From positions 1 through 22,880 of the forward strand of contig JAIKWN010000248.1 of the NCBI GenBank assembly GCA_024684665.1: a DNA stretch of 22,880 bases. Reading direction: 5' to 3'. Under the pieces are notes generated by a model that worked only from the letters and a program-made list of their open reading frames with translations, had not been told where the DNA came from and did no database searches. Positions 15,760-22,817 of this stretch are shown here, piece after piece. Source of the stretch: Clostridiales bacterium (GTDB taxonomy: Bacteria; Bacillota_A; Clostridia; Christensenellales; Aristaeellaceae). Every line of letters begins with the position of its first letter. Position 1 is the stretch's first letter. Made by a program: the position numbers and the translations under genes.

Positions 15760-15760
15760 T

Positions 15761-16798
15761 ATGGAACAAGTCATCCTGGACGTCCGGGATCTGTCCGTAT
15801 CCTTCCGGGGCTACGGTGGAACCGTACAGGCCGTGCGGGGCATTTCCTTCCATCTGTGCCGCGGGGAGACCTTGGCCATCGTGGGGGAGAGTGGCTCCGG
15901 CAAGTCCGTCTCCATCAAGTCAGTGATGGGGATCCTCCCGCACAACGCGAAGATCGACGAGGGAGAAATCCTATACGATGGGAAGGACCTCGCGAAAGCG
16001 ACGGAAACGGAGATGCACGGTATCCGTGGAAAACGCATCGGCCTGGTCTTTCAGGATCCCCTGTCGGCGCTCAATCCCATCATGCGGGTGGGGAAGCAGA
16101 TCGAAGAGGTGCTGATCCGCCGGGGTATGGGAAAACAGGAGGCGCATGAGAAGGCTCTTGCACTTATGCGGGACGTGGGGATCCCGGAAGCAGAACGAAG
16201 GATTGATCTATATCCGTTCCAGCTCTCCGGCGGCATGCGACAGCGCGTGGTCATCGCCATCGCCTTGGCGGGGGATCCGGAGATTCTCATCTGCGACGAA
16301 CCTACAACCGCACTGGACGTGACGGTGCAGGCGAAGATCCTGGAGCTCATCAACCATCTGAAAGAAGAACGGAATCTCTCCGTCATCTTTATCACCCACG
16401 ATATGGGTGTGGTCGCTCAAATGGCGGACCGGATCGCCGTCATGTACGCGGGAAAGATCGTGGAGACCGGAACGGCGGAGGAAATCTTCTTCGAGCCCCG
16501 GCATCCCTATACGTGGGCGCTCCTGTCTTCCATGCCGGATCTGGAGACAAAAGAACGGCTGATCGCGATTCCCGGTGCGCCGCCGAATATGCTTCAGCCG
16601 ATTCACGGGGACGCTTTTGCGCCCAGAAACCGCTATGCTCTCAAAATTGATTTTGAGCGGGAGCCGCCGCTTTTCCGGCTAAGCGACACGCATCTGTGCG
16701 CCTCCTGGCTGCTGCATCCTTCGGCCCCAAAGGTGGGAATTCCGAAGGATCTTGAGCTTCGGATCGCACGCATGAAGGAGGCGGCGGATCATGCCTGA
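15761..16798 (+). CDS. oppD: Oligopeptide ABC transporter ATPase, OppD/AmiE type
   Basis: This cytoplasmic ATPase has 345 residues. Walker A is GESGSGKS (42-49), the Q-loop is Gln98, the signature is LSGGMRQ (155-161), Walker B is ILICDE (175-180) and the switch His is His213. The C-terminal oligopeptide-type extension carries HPYTWALLSSMPD and IPGAPPNM. The usual Cys cluster of that extension (C-x-F-A-x-R-C) is replaced by GDAFAPRN, and the ending ...DTHLCASWLLHPSAP is the form seen in streptococcal AmiE. The ATG at 15761 is used because AAGGGGGGAAGAG lies just upstream and the earlier in-frame start falls inside oppC. OppF overlaps by 8 bases. Confidence 0.96.
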   Translation: MEQVILDVRDLSVSFRGYGGTVQAVRGISFHLCRGETLAIVGESGSGKSVSIKSVMGILPHNAKIDEGEILYDGKDLAKATETEMHGIRGKRIGLVFQDPLSALNPIMRVGKQIEEVLIRRGMGKQEAHEKALALMRDVGIPEAERRIDLYPFQLSGGMRQRVVIAIALAGDPEILICDEPTTALDVTVQAKILELINHLKEERNLSVIFITHDMGVVAQMADRIAVMYAGKIVETGTAEEIFFEPRHPYTWALLSSMPDLETKERLIAIPGAPPNMLQPIHGDAFAPRNRYALKIDFEREPPLFRLSDTHLCASWLLHPSAPKVGIPKDLELRIARMKEAADHA

Positions 16799-17723
16799 AG
16801 AACATCTTTTGGAGGTTTCGCACCTTTCGCAGCATTTTGTGAACGGCCGCGGAAGAAAACGCGCTGTCGTCCGTGCGGTGGACGACGTCAGCTTTTTCAT
16901 CCGCCCGGCTGAGGTATTCGGACTGGTTGGGGAAAGCGGATGTGGCAAGACCACGACGGGCCGCGCTATAATACGCCTTCTGAATCCCACAGCCGGAACC
17001 GTGCGCTTTGATGGCCGGGAGATTTCCGGGAAAATGACGGGAGAACTTTCCCGGTTTCTGTCGGAAAACATTGCCATGGTCTTCCAGGATCCCATCGAAA
17101 GCCTGAATCCCCGCATGACCATTGAGGAAATCGTGGGAGAGGGGCTTCGCCTGCGGGGAAAGAGCCGGGAGGAGGCGCGCGCGGAAGTTGTGACCATGTT
17201 GCAGCGCGTCGGCCTGACGGAAGAACATGCGACCCGCTATCCACACGAGTTTTCCGGCGGGCAGCGACAGCGCATCGGCATTGCGCGGGCGATGATAGCA
17301 AATCCCCGAATGATCATCGCGGACGAGCCTGTTTCCGCACTGGATGTTTCCGTTCAGGCTCAGGTCATCAATCTGCTTTCCGATCTCCGGGAGGAGCGGG
17401 GGCTGACAATCCTCTTTATCGCTCACAACCTGTCGGTGGTAAAGTATTTTTCCGACCGAATCGGGGTTATGTATTATGGCAAGCTCGTGGAGGTAGCGGA
17501 CAGCGATACGCTCTACAGCCGCCCCATGCATCCCTATACCAGGGCGCTGCTCTCAGCCATCCCGCAGCCGAACCCGCTGACGGAGAAAAAACGCCGCCGA
17601 TTTGATTACGTTCCGGAGCGGGATCACGACTATTCGAAGGAGAAGCCGGAGATGCGGGAGGTCGAGCCGGAGCACTTCGTTTACTGTTCCGAAAGCGAAG
17701 CGGAAGCGTTTCGAGCGGAATGA
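16791..17723 (+). CDS. oppF: Oligopeptide ABC transporter ATPase, OppF/AmiF type
   Basis: This is the second ATPase of the heterodimer, 310 residues. Walker A is GESGCGKT (47-54), the Q-loop is Gln99, the signature is FSGGQRQ (154-160), Walker B is MIIADE (174-179) and the switch His is His212. The C-terminus (HPYTRALLSAIPQPNP, then YVPERDHDYSKEKPEMREV and EPEHFVYCSE) follows the AmiF pattern, supporting an Ami-type pair with the upstream ATPase. The start has a clear AGGAGG (16776-16781) inside oppD and overlaps its end by 8 bases. It is the last gene of the operon, followed by a strong terminator. Confidence 0.96.
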   Translation: MPEEHLLEVSHLSQHFVNGRGRKRAVVRAVDDVSFFIRPAEVFGLVGESGCGKTTTGRAIIRLLNPTAGTVRFDGREISGKMTGELSRFLSENIAMVFQDPIESLNPRMTIEEIVGEGLRLRGKSREEARAEVVTMLQRVGLTEEHATRYPHEFSGGQRQRIGIARAMIANPRMIIADEPVSALDVSVQAQVINLLSDLREERGLTILFIAHNLSVVKYFSDRIGVMYYGKLVEVADSDTLYSRPMHPYTRALLSAIPQPNPLTEKKRRRFDYVPERDHDYSKEKPEMREVEPEHFVYCSESEAEAFRAE

Positions 17724-17765
17724 ACTGTGATGTTCAGTCATAGTATTTGGAAAGGATATAAACCG

Positions 17766-17797
17766 GGGGCTGTCTCTTTTGAGACAGCCCCGTTTGT
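17766..17797 (+). terminator. Terminator between convergent oppF and the 1086-residue protein gene
   Basis: A perfect 11-bp stem (GGGGCTGTCTC at 17766-17776 with 17781-17791) and a TTTT loop are followed by GTTTGT. Since the facing gene ends at 17825, the same hairpin may also stop transcription from the other side. Confidence 0.85.
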
Positions 17798-17824
17798 ATG
17801 TCTTGGGGATTTGATGTTTTTTCG

Positions 17825-20800
17825 TCACTCGGTGAGGATTCCAGCTTCGTGGAGCACGCGGCAGATGATAGCCGTACGGCGGTCGATGAGATGATAGAGT
17901 GTCTCTTCCGCGGTGGCTGCATCGTCCGGATAGAGATCCGCCAGCGACGTGCGACGGGCGGCAATCAGCTCGTCGAAGGACATACGATCCGCAGCGATGA
18001 CGCTGCGCTGCTCTTCCGGCGCGGAGAGGTACCAGACGTCGTACATCTCGTTCAGATCCGTCAGCCGAAGTGTCTGTGCGCGCATCCAGGCGAGCGCTTT
18101 ATCTTCATCGTCCGAAGCCTCCGCGAGAATCTCCAGCACCAGTTCTCCGGTTTCAGCGTGCGTCTCGCAGGAGGTGCAGAGGAAGTCAGCGCTTGCCTCT
18201 CCGTAGGTTGCGGTGCGTTCGCATTCCTCTGCTGGCGTGGCGGCAGGAAGCGAGGTATGCGCAGCGTCCAGGCTGTCCGGCCGTTTTTCGGGAGCACGGT
18301 GCAGTTCGTAGCAAAGCTCAACGCACTTGGCAAGATATTCTTCCGAGAGGGTCGTCGCCGCTTTCTGCTCATCCGTTACGAGGGCGAGGGAGGAGGAGAA
18401 GGCTTCCATCTGATGCCGGAAAGCGGCCTGTTCGTCCTCTGCCACAAGCGCGCCTTCTGCGTCCGACTTACCAATCCAGGAGGCGTACAGGCGGCTGATT
18501 TCCGCATTCCAGGTGGAGACGGCCTCGTCATAGGCGTGGATGACCGTGAGCAGGCGGCCCTGTTCCGCGATTTCTGCGTGCGTTTCACATTCGCGGAGCT
18601 GGAGGTTTTCCGTTCCATCACCCAGCGCGGTGAGGACGGGTTCGCAGGCGGTGCCTTCGACTGCCGGGGGCTCCGGTCGGCGCACCCGCTGTCTTCCGGC
18701 GGTGGGAACGTATACAGGCTCGGATATGGTGAGATACTCGTGCCTTTTGGTTGCCCAGGCTGCGCTTGCGACATTCTTCACCCGGGTGTTCTTGACGTCC
18801 GCAGCTGTCACGATATGGGCAAAATGAATGCTGAAGGTTTCGGCGGGTTTCAGCTTTTCGCCGGAAGCGATCGTCCGATAGCCGTATTCATCCAGCTTCG
18901 CCAGAGAATCGCGGACGTCGAAGACGATTTCCTGCACGGTGTTGTTGTGCACCTCGATCAGATAGCGGACTTCTTCGCCCTCCTGATAATAGTGACCGTT
19001 CTTCGGGGAGGAGATCACTGTCTTCACAACGGAGACGCCTTCCTGGTCGGGGAAGCCGGCCGGGACGCTGCGCTCCGCGGAAGTGGAACGAAGTCTCATC
19101 TTTTCCGGATCCAGGTAGCGGACACGGACCACGTTAATGACTTTCCCGAACTGGGCCTGCGAATCCTTGACCTTCGTCTGGAATGTGAAGGTCGCAAGCT
19201 TCCCGGGGGCAAGAGAGGCTTCCGTCCCGATCGGGATCGTTTTGCTGTACAGCCAGTCGAAAACCTTGAGACCGGTCATGGTCCTCTTGGTGGGATTGAA
19301 AACAAGGATATTGAAGTCTACTGTTTCGCCGGGAGTATAGAAGAGCTTGTTCTTCGGCTTACTGGTGGGGACTTTTATGACTGCGAGCCCGCTGGTCGAA
19401 GAACCGACAGCTGCATCGACTGACGCGACCGCGGTCTTCAGTTTCTTATCCGGGCCGGTATAGGAAACGACGGCTTCGTTTTTGACCGTGCCTTTGGAAA
19501 CATCTTCCGCGGTAACCTTATAATCCAGCAGGAATTCTTTCTTTTCTCCCTTACCGAGTGTGCCGATGTTTCCCGCAAGATCCGGGAACATCGAATCGGT
19601 CGCAATCACGTTTTTCACGGCAACGGCTGCGGGGTTGGCGATGGATACGCGGAAATGAATGGTTTCACCCTTGACGTAATAGAGCTTGTTCGCCGGGTCT
19701 CCGTCAATGGTCTTCGCAATATCCAGGTGGTAATCCTCCGGGGGCGTCCACGTGGGGGGAGACGTCATGGCGGGGGATACTTCCGCTTGTTTGTCATCGT
19801 CATCACCACCATGTCCGTCGTCCCTGTCTTCTCCGTCATCGTCCGGCGCCTCGTCGATGATTTTCTTTTTGCCTTGCGCGGCGTTGTTCAGGAAGTATAC
19901 CGTATTCGTGCGGTTGCTGTTCTTGCCAATCTTTCCACGCGCGACGAAACCGCATACGAACTTCCCGGTCAGAAGATCGCCCGGAGAGACGGTATAGACC
20001 CAGGTCCCGGATATGGATTCGCCCGCGTTCAAGTCACCCGGTTGCGCAATTTCGGTGCCGTTGTTTTTCGGCAGATTCGCAGTTTTAAAGGTGAACACCC
20101 GAAGATTGACGGCCTTGCTTTTCTTTGCCGCGTTTGTCAGCGTCCACTGGAAGGTCAGTTGCTCGCCCGGTGCGTAGGAATCCTTTTTTTCGGAAGTCTG
20201 CTCCACGTTCAGATGCAAATAGAATTTTTCAGTGCTCTCAGATACGGCTTCACCTCCGCCGATCCCGGCAAGCGCGCGCCTTGTCTCCGGCCAGGCGATG
20301 CCGTCCGCACGCAGACCCTTCTGCTTCTGGAATTTCTTGACAGAGGATACGGTTGCCCTGTCGAATTTTCCGGAAGACTTGCCCTCGTGCAGTCCAATCA
20401 GATCAAGAAGGTTTTGAAGCTCTTTGACTTCGCCGGCGGGATTGTCGAGATCCGCGGCCAGTGTGCCCTCGGGATAGAACTCCTCGGTTTTCTTCTTTCC
20501 GCAATAGACGCACTTGGAGGTGCGCTTTCCCTTGCTGTTGTCGGTGGCAGGCGTGGTGATTTCCCACGAACCGTATTTATGGTCGGTCTTTTTCGTCTTT
20601 TCCCGGATGGTCGTTCCGCAGACGGTGCAGCGAGCCTGCCTCGTTCCGGTCTGTTGGCAGGTGGCTTCTTTTGTAACGGTCCAGCTTCCGGGTTTATGGG
20701 CAGTTTTTTTCAGAGACTGCGTCTCACGAGCGCCGCAGCTTTGACAGACATGCTCCCGCAGACCTGTTTCCGTACAGGTAGCATGACGGATTGTCGTCCA

Positions 20801-21085
20801 GCTGCCCCAATTGTGATCTTTTTTCGGAATGGTTTCCTCCTGCGTTTCGCGGCATCCCTGACAATAGCGTCGGCGCAGGCCGCTGCCCGTGCAGGTTGCT
20901 TCACGCACCGTTTCCCAGGCCCCCCAGGAGTGGGTGTGCGTGTACGGCGTGGGCGTTGGATTGATATAGGTGGTTCCGAATGCGTCTCCCTGGATGTTGT
21001 ACGTGCCGTCGCTTCTTGCGGCCTCCGCCAAAAGAGGCACAGAAAGCAGGAATAGAACGAACAGCAGAGTCCATGCCCGTTTCAT
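17825..21085 (-). CDS. Large secreted multidomain surface protein, unknown function
   Basis: This 1086-residue protein is likely exported and bound to the wall. A type I signal peptide (about 1-22) is followed by a Thr/Pro stretch. Four tandem Cys/His units (about 52-88, 91-128, 130-167, 169-206) share the pattern H-x(1-2)-G-x-W...ATC...G...CxxC; the fourth has lost its first Cys. A peptidoglycan-binding type 1 domain lies at about 217-273 (ELQNLLDLIGLHEGK, KFQKQKGLRADGI). Four beta-sandwich modules resembling CARDB/DUF11 follow (about 288-398, 452-558, 565-673, 682-790), with an Asp-rich linker at 411-432. Two related helical segments with a CETHAE motif (about 813-925 and 955-1080) end the protein and faintly resemble DUF1311/LprI modules. 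The start has an AAGGGGGTG site. No sortase signal or C-terminal anchor is seen. Confidence 0.9.
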   Translation of the reverse strand: MKRAWTLLFVLFLLSVPLLAEAARSDGTYNIQGDAFGTTYINPTPTPYTHTHSWGAWETVREATCTGSGLRRRYCQGCRETQEETIPKKDHNWGSWTTIRHATCTETGLREHVCQSCGARETQSLKKTAHKPGSWTVTKEATCQQTGTRQARCTVCGTTIREKTKKTDHKYGSWEITTPATDNSKGKRTSKCVYCGKKKTEEFYPEGTLAADLDNPAGEVKELQNLLDLIGLHEGKSSGKFDRATVSSVKKFQKQKGLRADGIAWPETRRALAGIGGGEAVSESTEKFYLHLNVEQTSEKKDSYAPGEQLTFQWTLTNAAKKSKAVNLRVFTFKTANLPKNNGTEIAQPGDLNAGESISGTWVYTVSPGDLLTGKFVCGFVARGKIGKNSNRTNTVYFLNNAAQGKKKIIDEAPDDDGEDRDDGHGGDDDDKQAEVSPAMTSPPTWTPPEDYHLDIAKTIDGDPANKLYYVKGETIHFRVSIANPAAVAVKNVIATDSMFPDLAGNIGTLGKGEKKEFLLDYKVTAEDVSKGTVKNEAVVSYTGPDKKLKTAVASVDAAVGSSTSGLAVIKVPTSKPKNKLFYTPGETVDFNILVFNPTKRTMTGLKVFDWLYSKTIPIGTEASLAPGKLATFTFQTKVKDSQAQFGKVINVVRVRYLDPEKMRLRSTSAERSVPAGFPDQEGVSVVKTVISSPKNGHYYQEGEEVRYLIEVHNNTVQEIVFDVRDSLAKLDEYGYRTIASGEKLKPAETFSIHFAHIVTAADVKNTRVKNVASAAWATKRHEYLTISEPVYVPTAGRQRVRRPEPPAVEGTACEPVLTALGDGTENLQLRECETHAEIAEQGRLLTVIHAYDEAVSTWNAEISRLYASWIGKSDAEGALVAEDEQAAFRHQMEAFSSSLALVTDEQKAATTLSEEYLAKCVELCYELHRAPEKRPDSLDAAHTSLPAATPAEECERTATYGEASADFLCTSCETHAETGELVLEILAEASDDEDKALAWMRAQTLRLTDLNEMYDVWYLSAPEEQRSVIAADRMSFDELIAARRTSLADLYPDDAATAEETLYHLIDRRTAIICRVLHEAGILTE
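20465..20935 (-). repeat. Four-unit Cys/His-rich repeat within the large surface protein
   Basis: Units of about 37-39 codons repeat with conserved His, Trp, ATC and CxxC positions: Cys65/75/78, Cys104/114/117, Cys143/153/156 and Cys192/195. Three units keep three Cys plus a His, enough for a small metal site or a disulfide knot. The last unit is degenerate. Confidence 0.8.
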
Positions 21086-21156
21086 GCGAGCACCCCCTTT
21101 TCTTGTCGTGCAAGGGACTTGCTTCCGACTCAGAAATAATCCATAAACCCATTATC

Positions 21157-21185
21157 ATTATACGAAGAATCCCGAAAAAGAACAA
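21157..21185 (-). promoter_or_regulatory. Promoter of the large surface protein gene
   Basis: On the minus strand, TTGTTC (21185-21180) and a consensus TATAAT (21162-21157) are exactly 17 bases apart. The start codon is 71 bases past the -10. Confidence 0.85.
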
Positions 21186-21242
21186 GATATAATTTAATAT
21201 GTTGCGGGTTTTGCGTGCGCGTCGGGTGAAATCCGTGAAAAG

Positions 21243-21281
21243 AAAAAAGCCGGGGGCAAGCGCTTGCGGCGCTGCTCCCGG
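21243..21281 (-). terminator. Terminator of the aminotransferase gene
   Basis: Read on the minus strand, CCGGG-A-GCA-GCGC pairs with GCGC-T-TGC-C-CCCGG (12 pairs, small interruptions, CGCAA loop) and runs into GCTTTTTT. It lies 37 bases after the stop. Confidence 0.9.
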
Positions 21282-21317
21282 AGTGGAGATGAAAAGGAGT
21301 TTTTTGGGCGGGATCGG

Positions 21318-22535
21318 TTACTGTCCGGCAACTCGGTGATGATCCAGGAAGTGACGCAGGTCGTTCATGGCCTTTGAGAGTACAGACGGTTCCGGCAGCA
21401 TGACGATGCGGAAGCGCAGATCCTCTGTCCAGTCAAAACCGTTGCCGGGGATCACGAGAATATGATACTCGTGGAGGAAGCGCATGGCGAAGTCCTGTGC
21501 GTCCTCAAAGTCGAACTTATCTTTTTCGAGGCCGGGGAAGAGGTAGAAAGCAGCACGGTTCGGCTCGTAAAAGACCCCGTCAATTTTATCCAGCCCCTGT
21601 GTGGTCGCTGCCCGCTGTTCGTAAAGCCTGCCGCCGGGCAGGATCATTTCCCGCGTGCTCTCGCTGTCCACGAGCGCTGCGGGGATGACCAGCTGGGTCA
21701 GCGCGTTTCCGCACAGTCGCATGGAAGCCAGCTTCATGACGCCGTTTTTGACCTCGTCCAGGGCGCCCTTGGGGCCGGAGAATACCATCCAGCCGCAACG
21801 GAAGCCGCAGATGATATGAGACTTTGAAAGACCGTTGAACGTGACGCAGGGAACATCCGGCGCGATCGCACCAATGGATTCGTGGCGAAGACCATCCATG
21901 ACTAGCCGGTCATAAATCTCATCCGCCAGGAGAACAAGGTTGTTCTGCCGCGCAATTTCCGCAATTTCCATCAGAACTTCGTGGGAATACACCGCACCCG
22001 TCGGGTTGTTGGGGTTGATGATGAGTAGTGCCTTAGTGCGGGGGGTGATTTTCGCACGAATGTCGTCCAGATCCGGGTTCCAGTGGTTCTGGGGATCGCA
22101 GCGGTAGAAAACAGCCTTGCCGCCGCAGAGGTATGCGTTGTTGCTCCAGAGGGAATAACAGGGGGAGGGCAACAGGAATTCGTCACCCGTTCCCACCAGA
22201 GCGTCCATCAGCATGGAAGCCGCCTCGCTGACGCCGTTGCAGATGAAGACGTCGTTGGGCAGGATGCCCTGAAGGCCACGCCCGATGTGATAGGTGCAGA
22301 TGACGTTGCGGGCGGCGGGCATACCGCGCACGTCACAATAAGGCACGGCTTCGTCAATGTGAAGAGCCAAAGCCTGACGAACGGAGTTGGGAAGTTTGAA
22401 ACCGAAGCGGCCAGGGTTGCCTGTGTTCAGTTTCAGCACGCTGGTGCCCTCCGATTCCATGCGCAACGCCTCTAGATACAGTGGGCCGCGGATATCGGAA
22501 TGGACATGTTCCAGCCGGTCGGAGCAGGGGATCAT
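21318..22535 (-). CDS. alaA: Alanine-type aminotransferase (AlaA-like, class I PLP)
   Basis: This PLP-dependent enzyme probably transfers the amino group between glutamate and pyruvate to make alanine. The 405 residues align closely with E. coli AlaA as I remember it: RGPLYLEALRMESEG (16-30), LNTGNPGRFGF (36-46), PDLDDIRAKITPRTKAL (154-170), NPNNPTGAVYS (174-184), ADEIYD (204-209) and TFNGLSKS with the PLP lysine at Lys238. GGRLYEQR follows, and a late Arg in RFRIVMLPEP is expected to bind the substrate carboxylate. The start has a GAGGTGA site. It is a single-gene unit with its own promoter and terminator. Valine/2-aminobutyrate side activity is possible. Confidence 0.9.
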   Translation of the reverse strand: MIPCSDRLEHVHSDIRGPLYLEALRMESEGTSVLKLNTGNPGRFGFKLPNSVRQALALHIDEAVPYCDVRGMPAARNVICTYHIGRGLQGILPNDVFICNGVSEAASMLMDALVGTGDEFLLPSPCYSLWSNNAYLCGGKAVFYRCDPQNHWNPDLDDIRAKITPRTKALLIINPNNPTGAVYSHEVLMEIAEIARQNNLVLLADEIYDRLVMDGLRHESIGAIAPDVPCVTFNGLSKSHIICGFRCGWMVFSGPKGALDEVKNGVMKLASMRLCGNALTQLVIPAALVDSESTREMILPGGRLYEQRAATTQGLDKIDGVFYEPNRAAFYLFPGLEKDKFDFEDAQDFAMRFLHEYHILVIPGNGFDWTEDLRFRIVMLPEPSVLSKAMNDLRHFLDHHRVAGQ

Positions 22536-22572
22536 AACAGGTCACCTCATCTGTCTGAATTTCATCCCGCGC

Positions 22573-22601
22573 ATGATAACACAAACCGGAGTTTGAAACA
22601 A
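22573..22601 (-). promoter_or_regulatory. Promoter of the aminotransferase gene
   Basis: On the minus strand, TTGTTT (22601-22596) is followed after 17 bases, ending in TGT, by TATCAT (22578-22573). The TG gives an extended -10. The start codon lies 37 bases past the -10. One arm of an 11-bp inverted repeat (22594-22604) covers the -35 box. Confidence 0.7.
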
Positions 22602-22665
22602 CCCCGACTGCGGGAGAAATCCGTGAACAGTAGGGATATGCCTGTTCAACACCAGGGTTGTTTCA
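22594..22665. repeat. Nested inverted repeats upstream of the aminotransferase gene
   Basis: TGAAACAACCC (22594-22604) is perfectly inverted at 22655-22665. Within it, TGAACAG (22624-22630) is inverted at 22642-22648. The outer arms are 50 bases apart. They could be an operator pair, a structured element or a relic of an insertion boundary. Confidence 0.6.
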
Positions 22666-22700
22666 TGAAAAGAAAGCAAAATAGAGCAAATGCCAAACAC

Positions 22701-22747
22701 TGTCGAGGATTATTGCCGCTATACAATGTAGCAAATAACCCTCGACA
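22701..22747. repeat. Long imperfect hairpin before the right-edge gene
   Basis: TGTCGAGG (22701-22708) pairs with CCTCGACA (22740-22747). Inside, TTATTGC (22710-22716) pairs with GCAAATAA (22731-22738) apart from one bulged base. The 3' arm contains the -35 box of the next promoter. There is no T run, so it is not a simple terminator. Confidence 0.65.
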
Positions 22748-22770
22748 TAAATATGATGTAGAGGTATAAT
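22742..22770 (+). promoter_or_regulatory. Promoter for the truncated right-edge gene
   Basis: TCGACA (22742-22747, one mismatch to consensus) and a perfect TATAAT (22765-22770) are 17 bases apart, 48 bases before the ATG. The surrounding sequence is clearly more AT-rich than the rest of the window. Confidence 0.7.
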
Positions 22771-22801
22771 ATCCTTGTAGTAGAGGTATATGGTACCTAT
22801 A
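22758..22801 (+). repeat. Direct repeat and inverted half-site between -10 and start codon
   Basis: GTAGAGGTATA occurs at 22758-22768 (overlapping the -10) and at 22780-22790, a 22-base period of about two helical turns. The second copy also forms a 7-of-8 inverted pair, TAGAGGTA (22781-22788) with TACCTATA (22794-22801). This looks like an operator for a DNA-binding protein. Confidence 0.55.
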
Positions 22802-22817
22802 CTGAAAGGAGGATATT

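Noticed and set aside
15713..15760. Earlier in-frame start for oppD inside oppC
   Set aside because: It adds a non-homologous peptide before the ATPase domain. ATG at 15761 has a ribosome site and starts at the usual point.
16641..17531. 296-codon minus-strand frame over the OppF gene
   Set aside because: It is opposite Walker A, signature and Walker B coding sequence of a definite ATPase.
17798..21055. Long plus-strand open frames (541 and 466 codons) opposite the large surface protein
   Set aside because: The minus-strand frame has a signal peptide, repeats, recognisable domains, a ribosome site and a promoter. The plus-strand frames have none of these and read through the terminator region.
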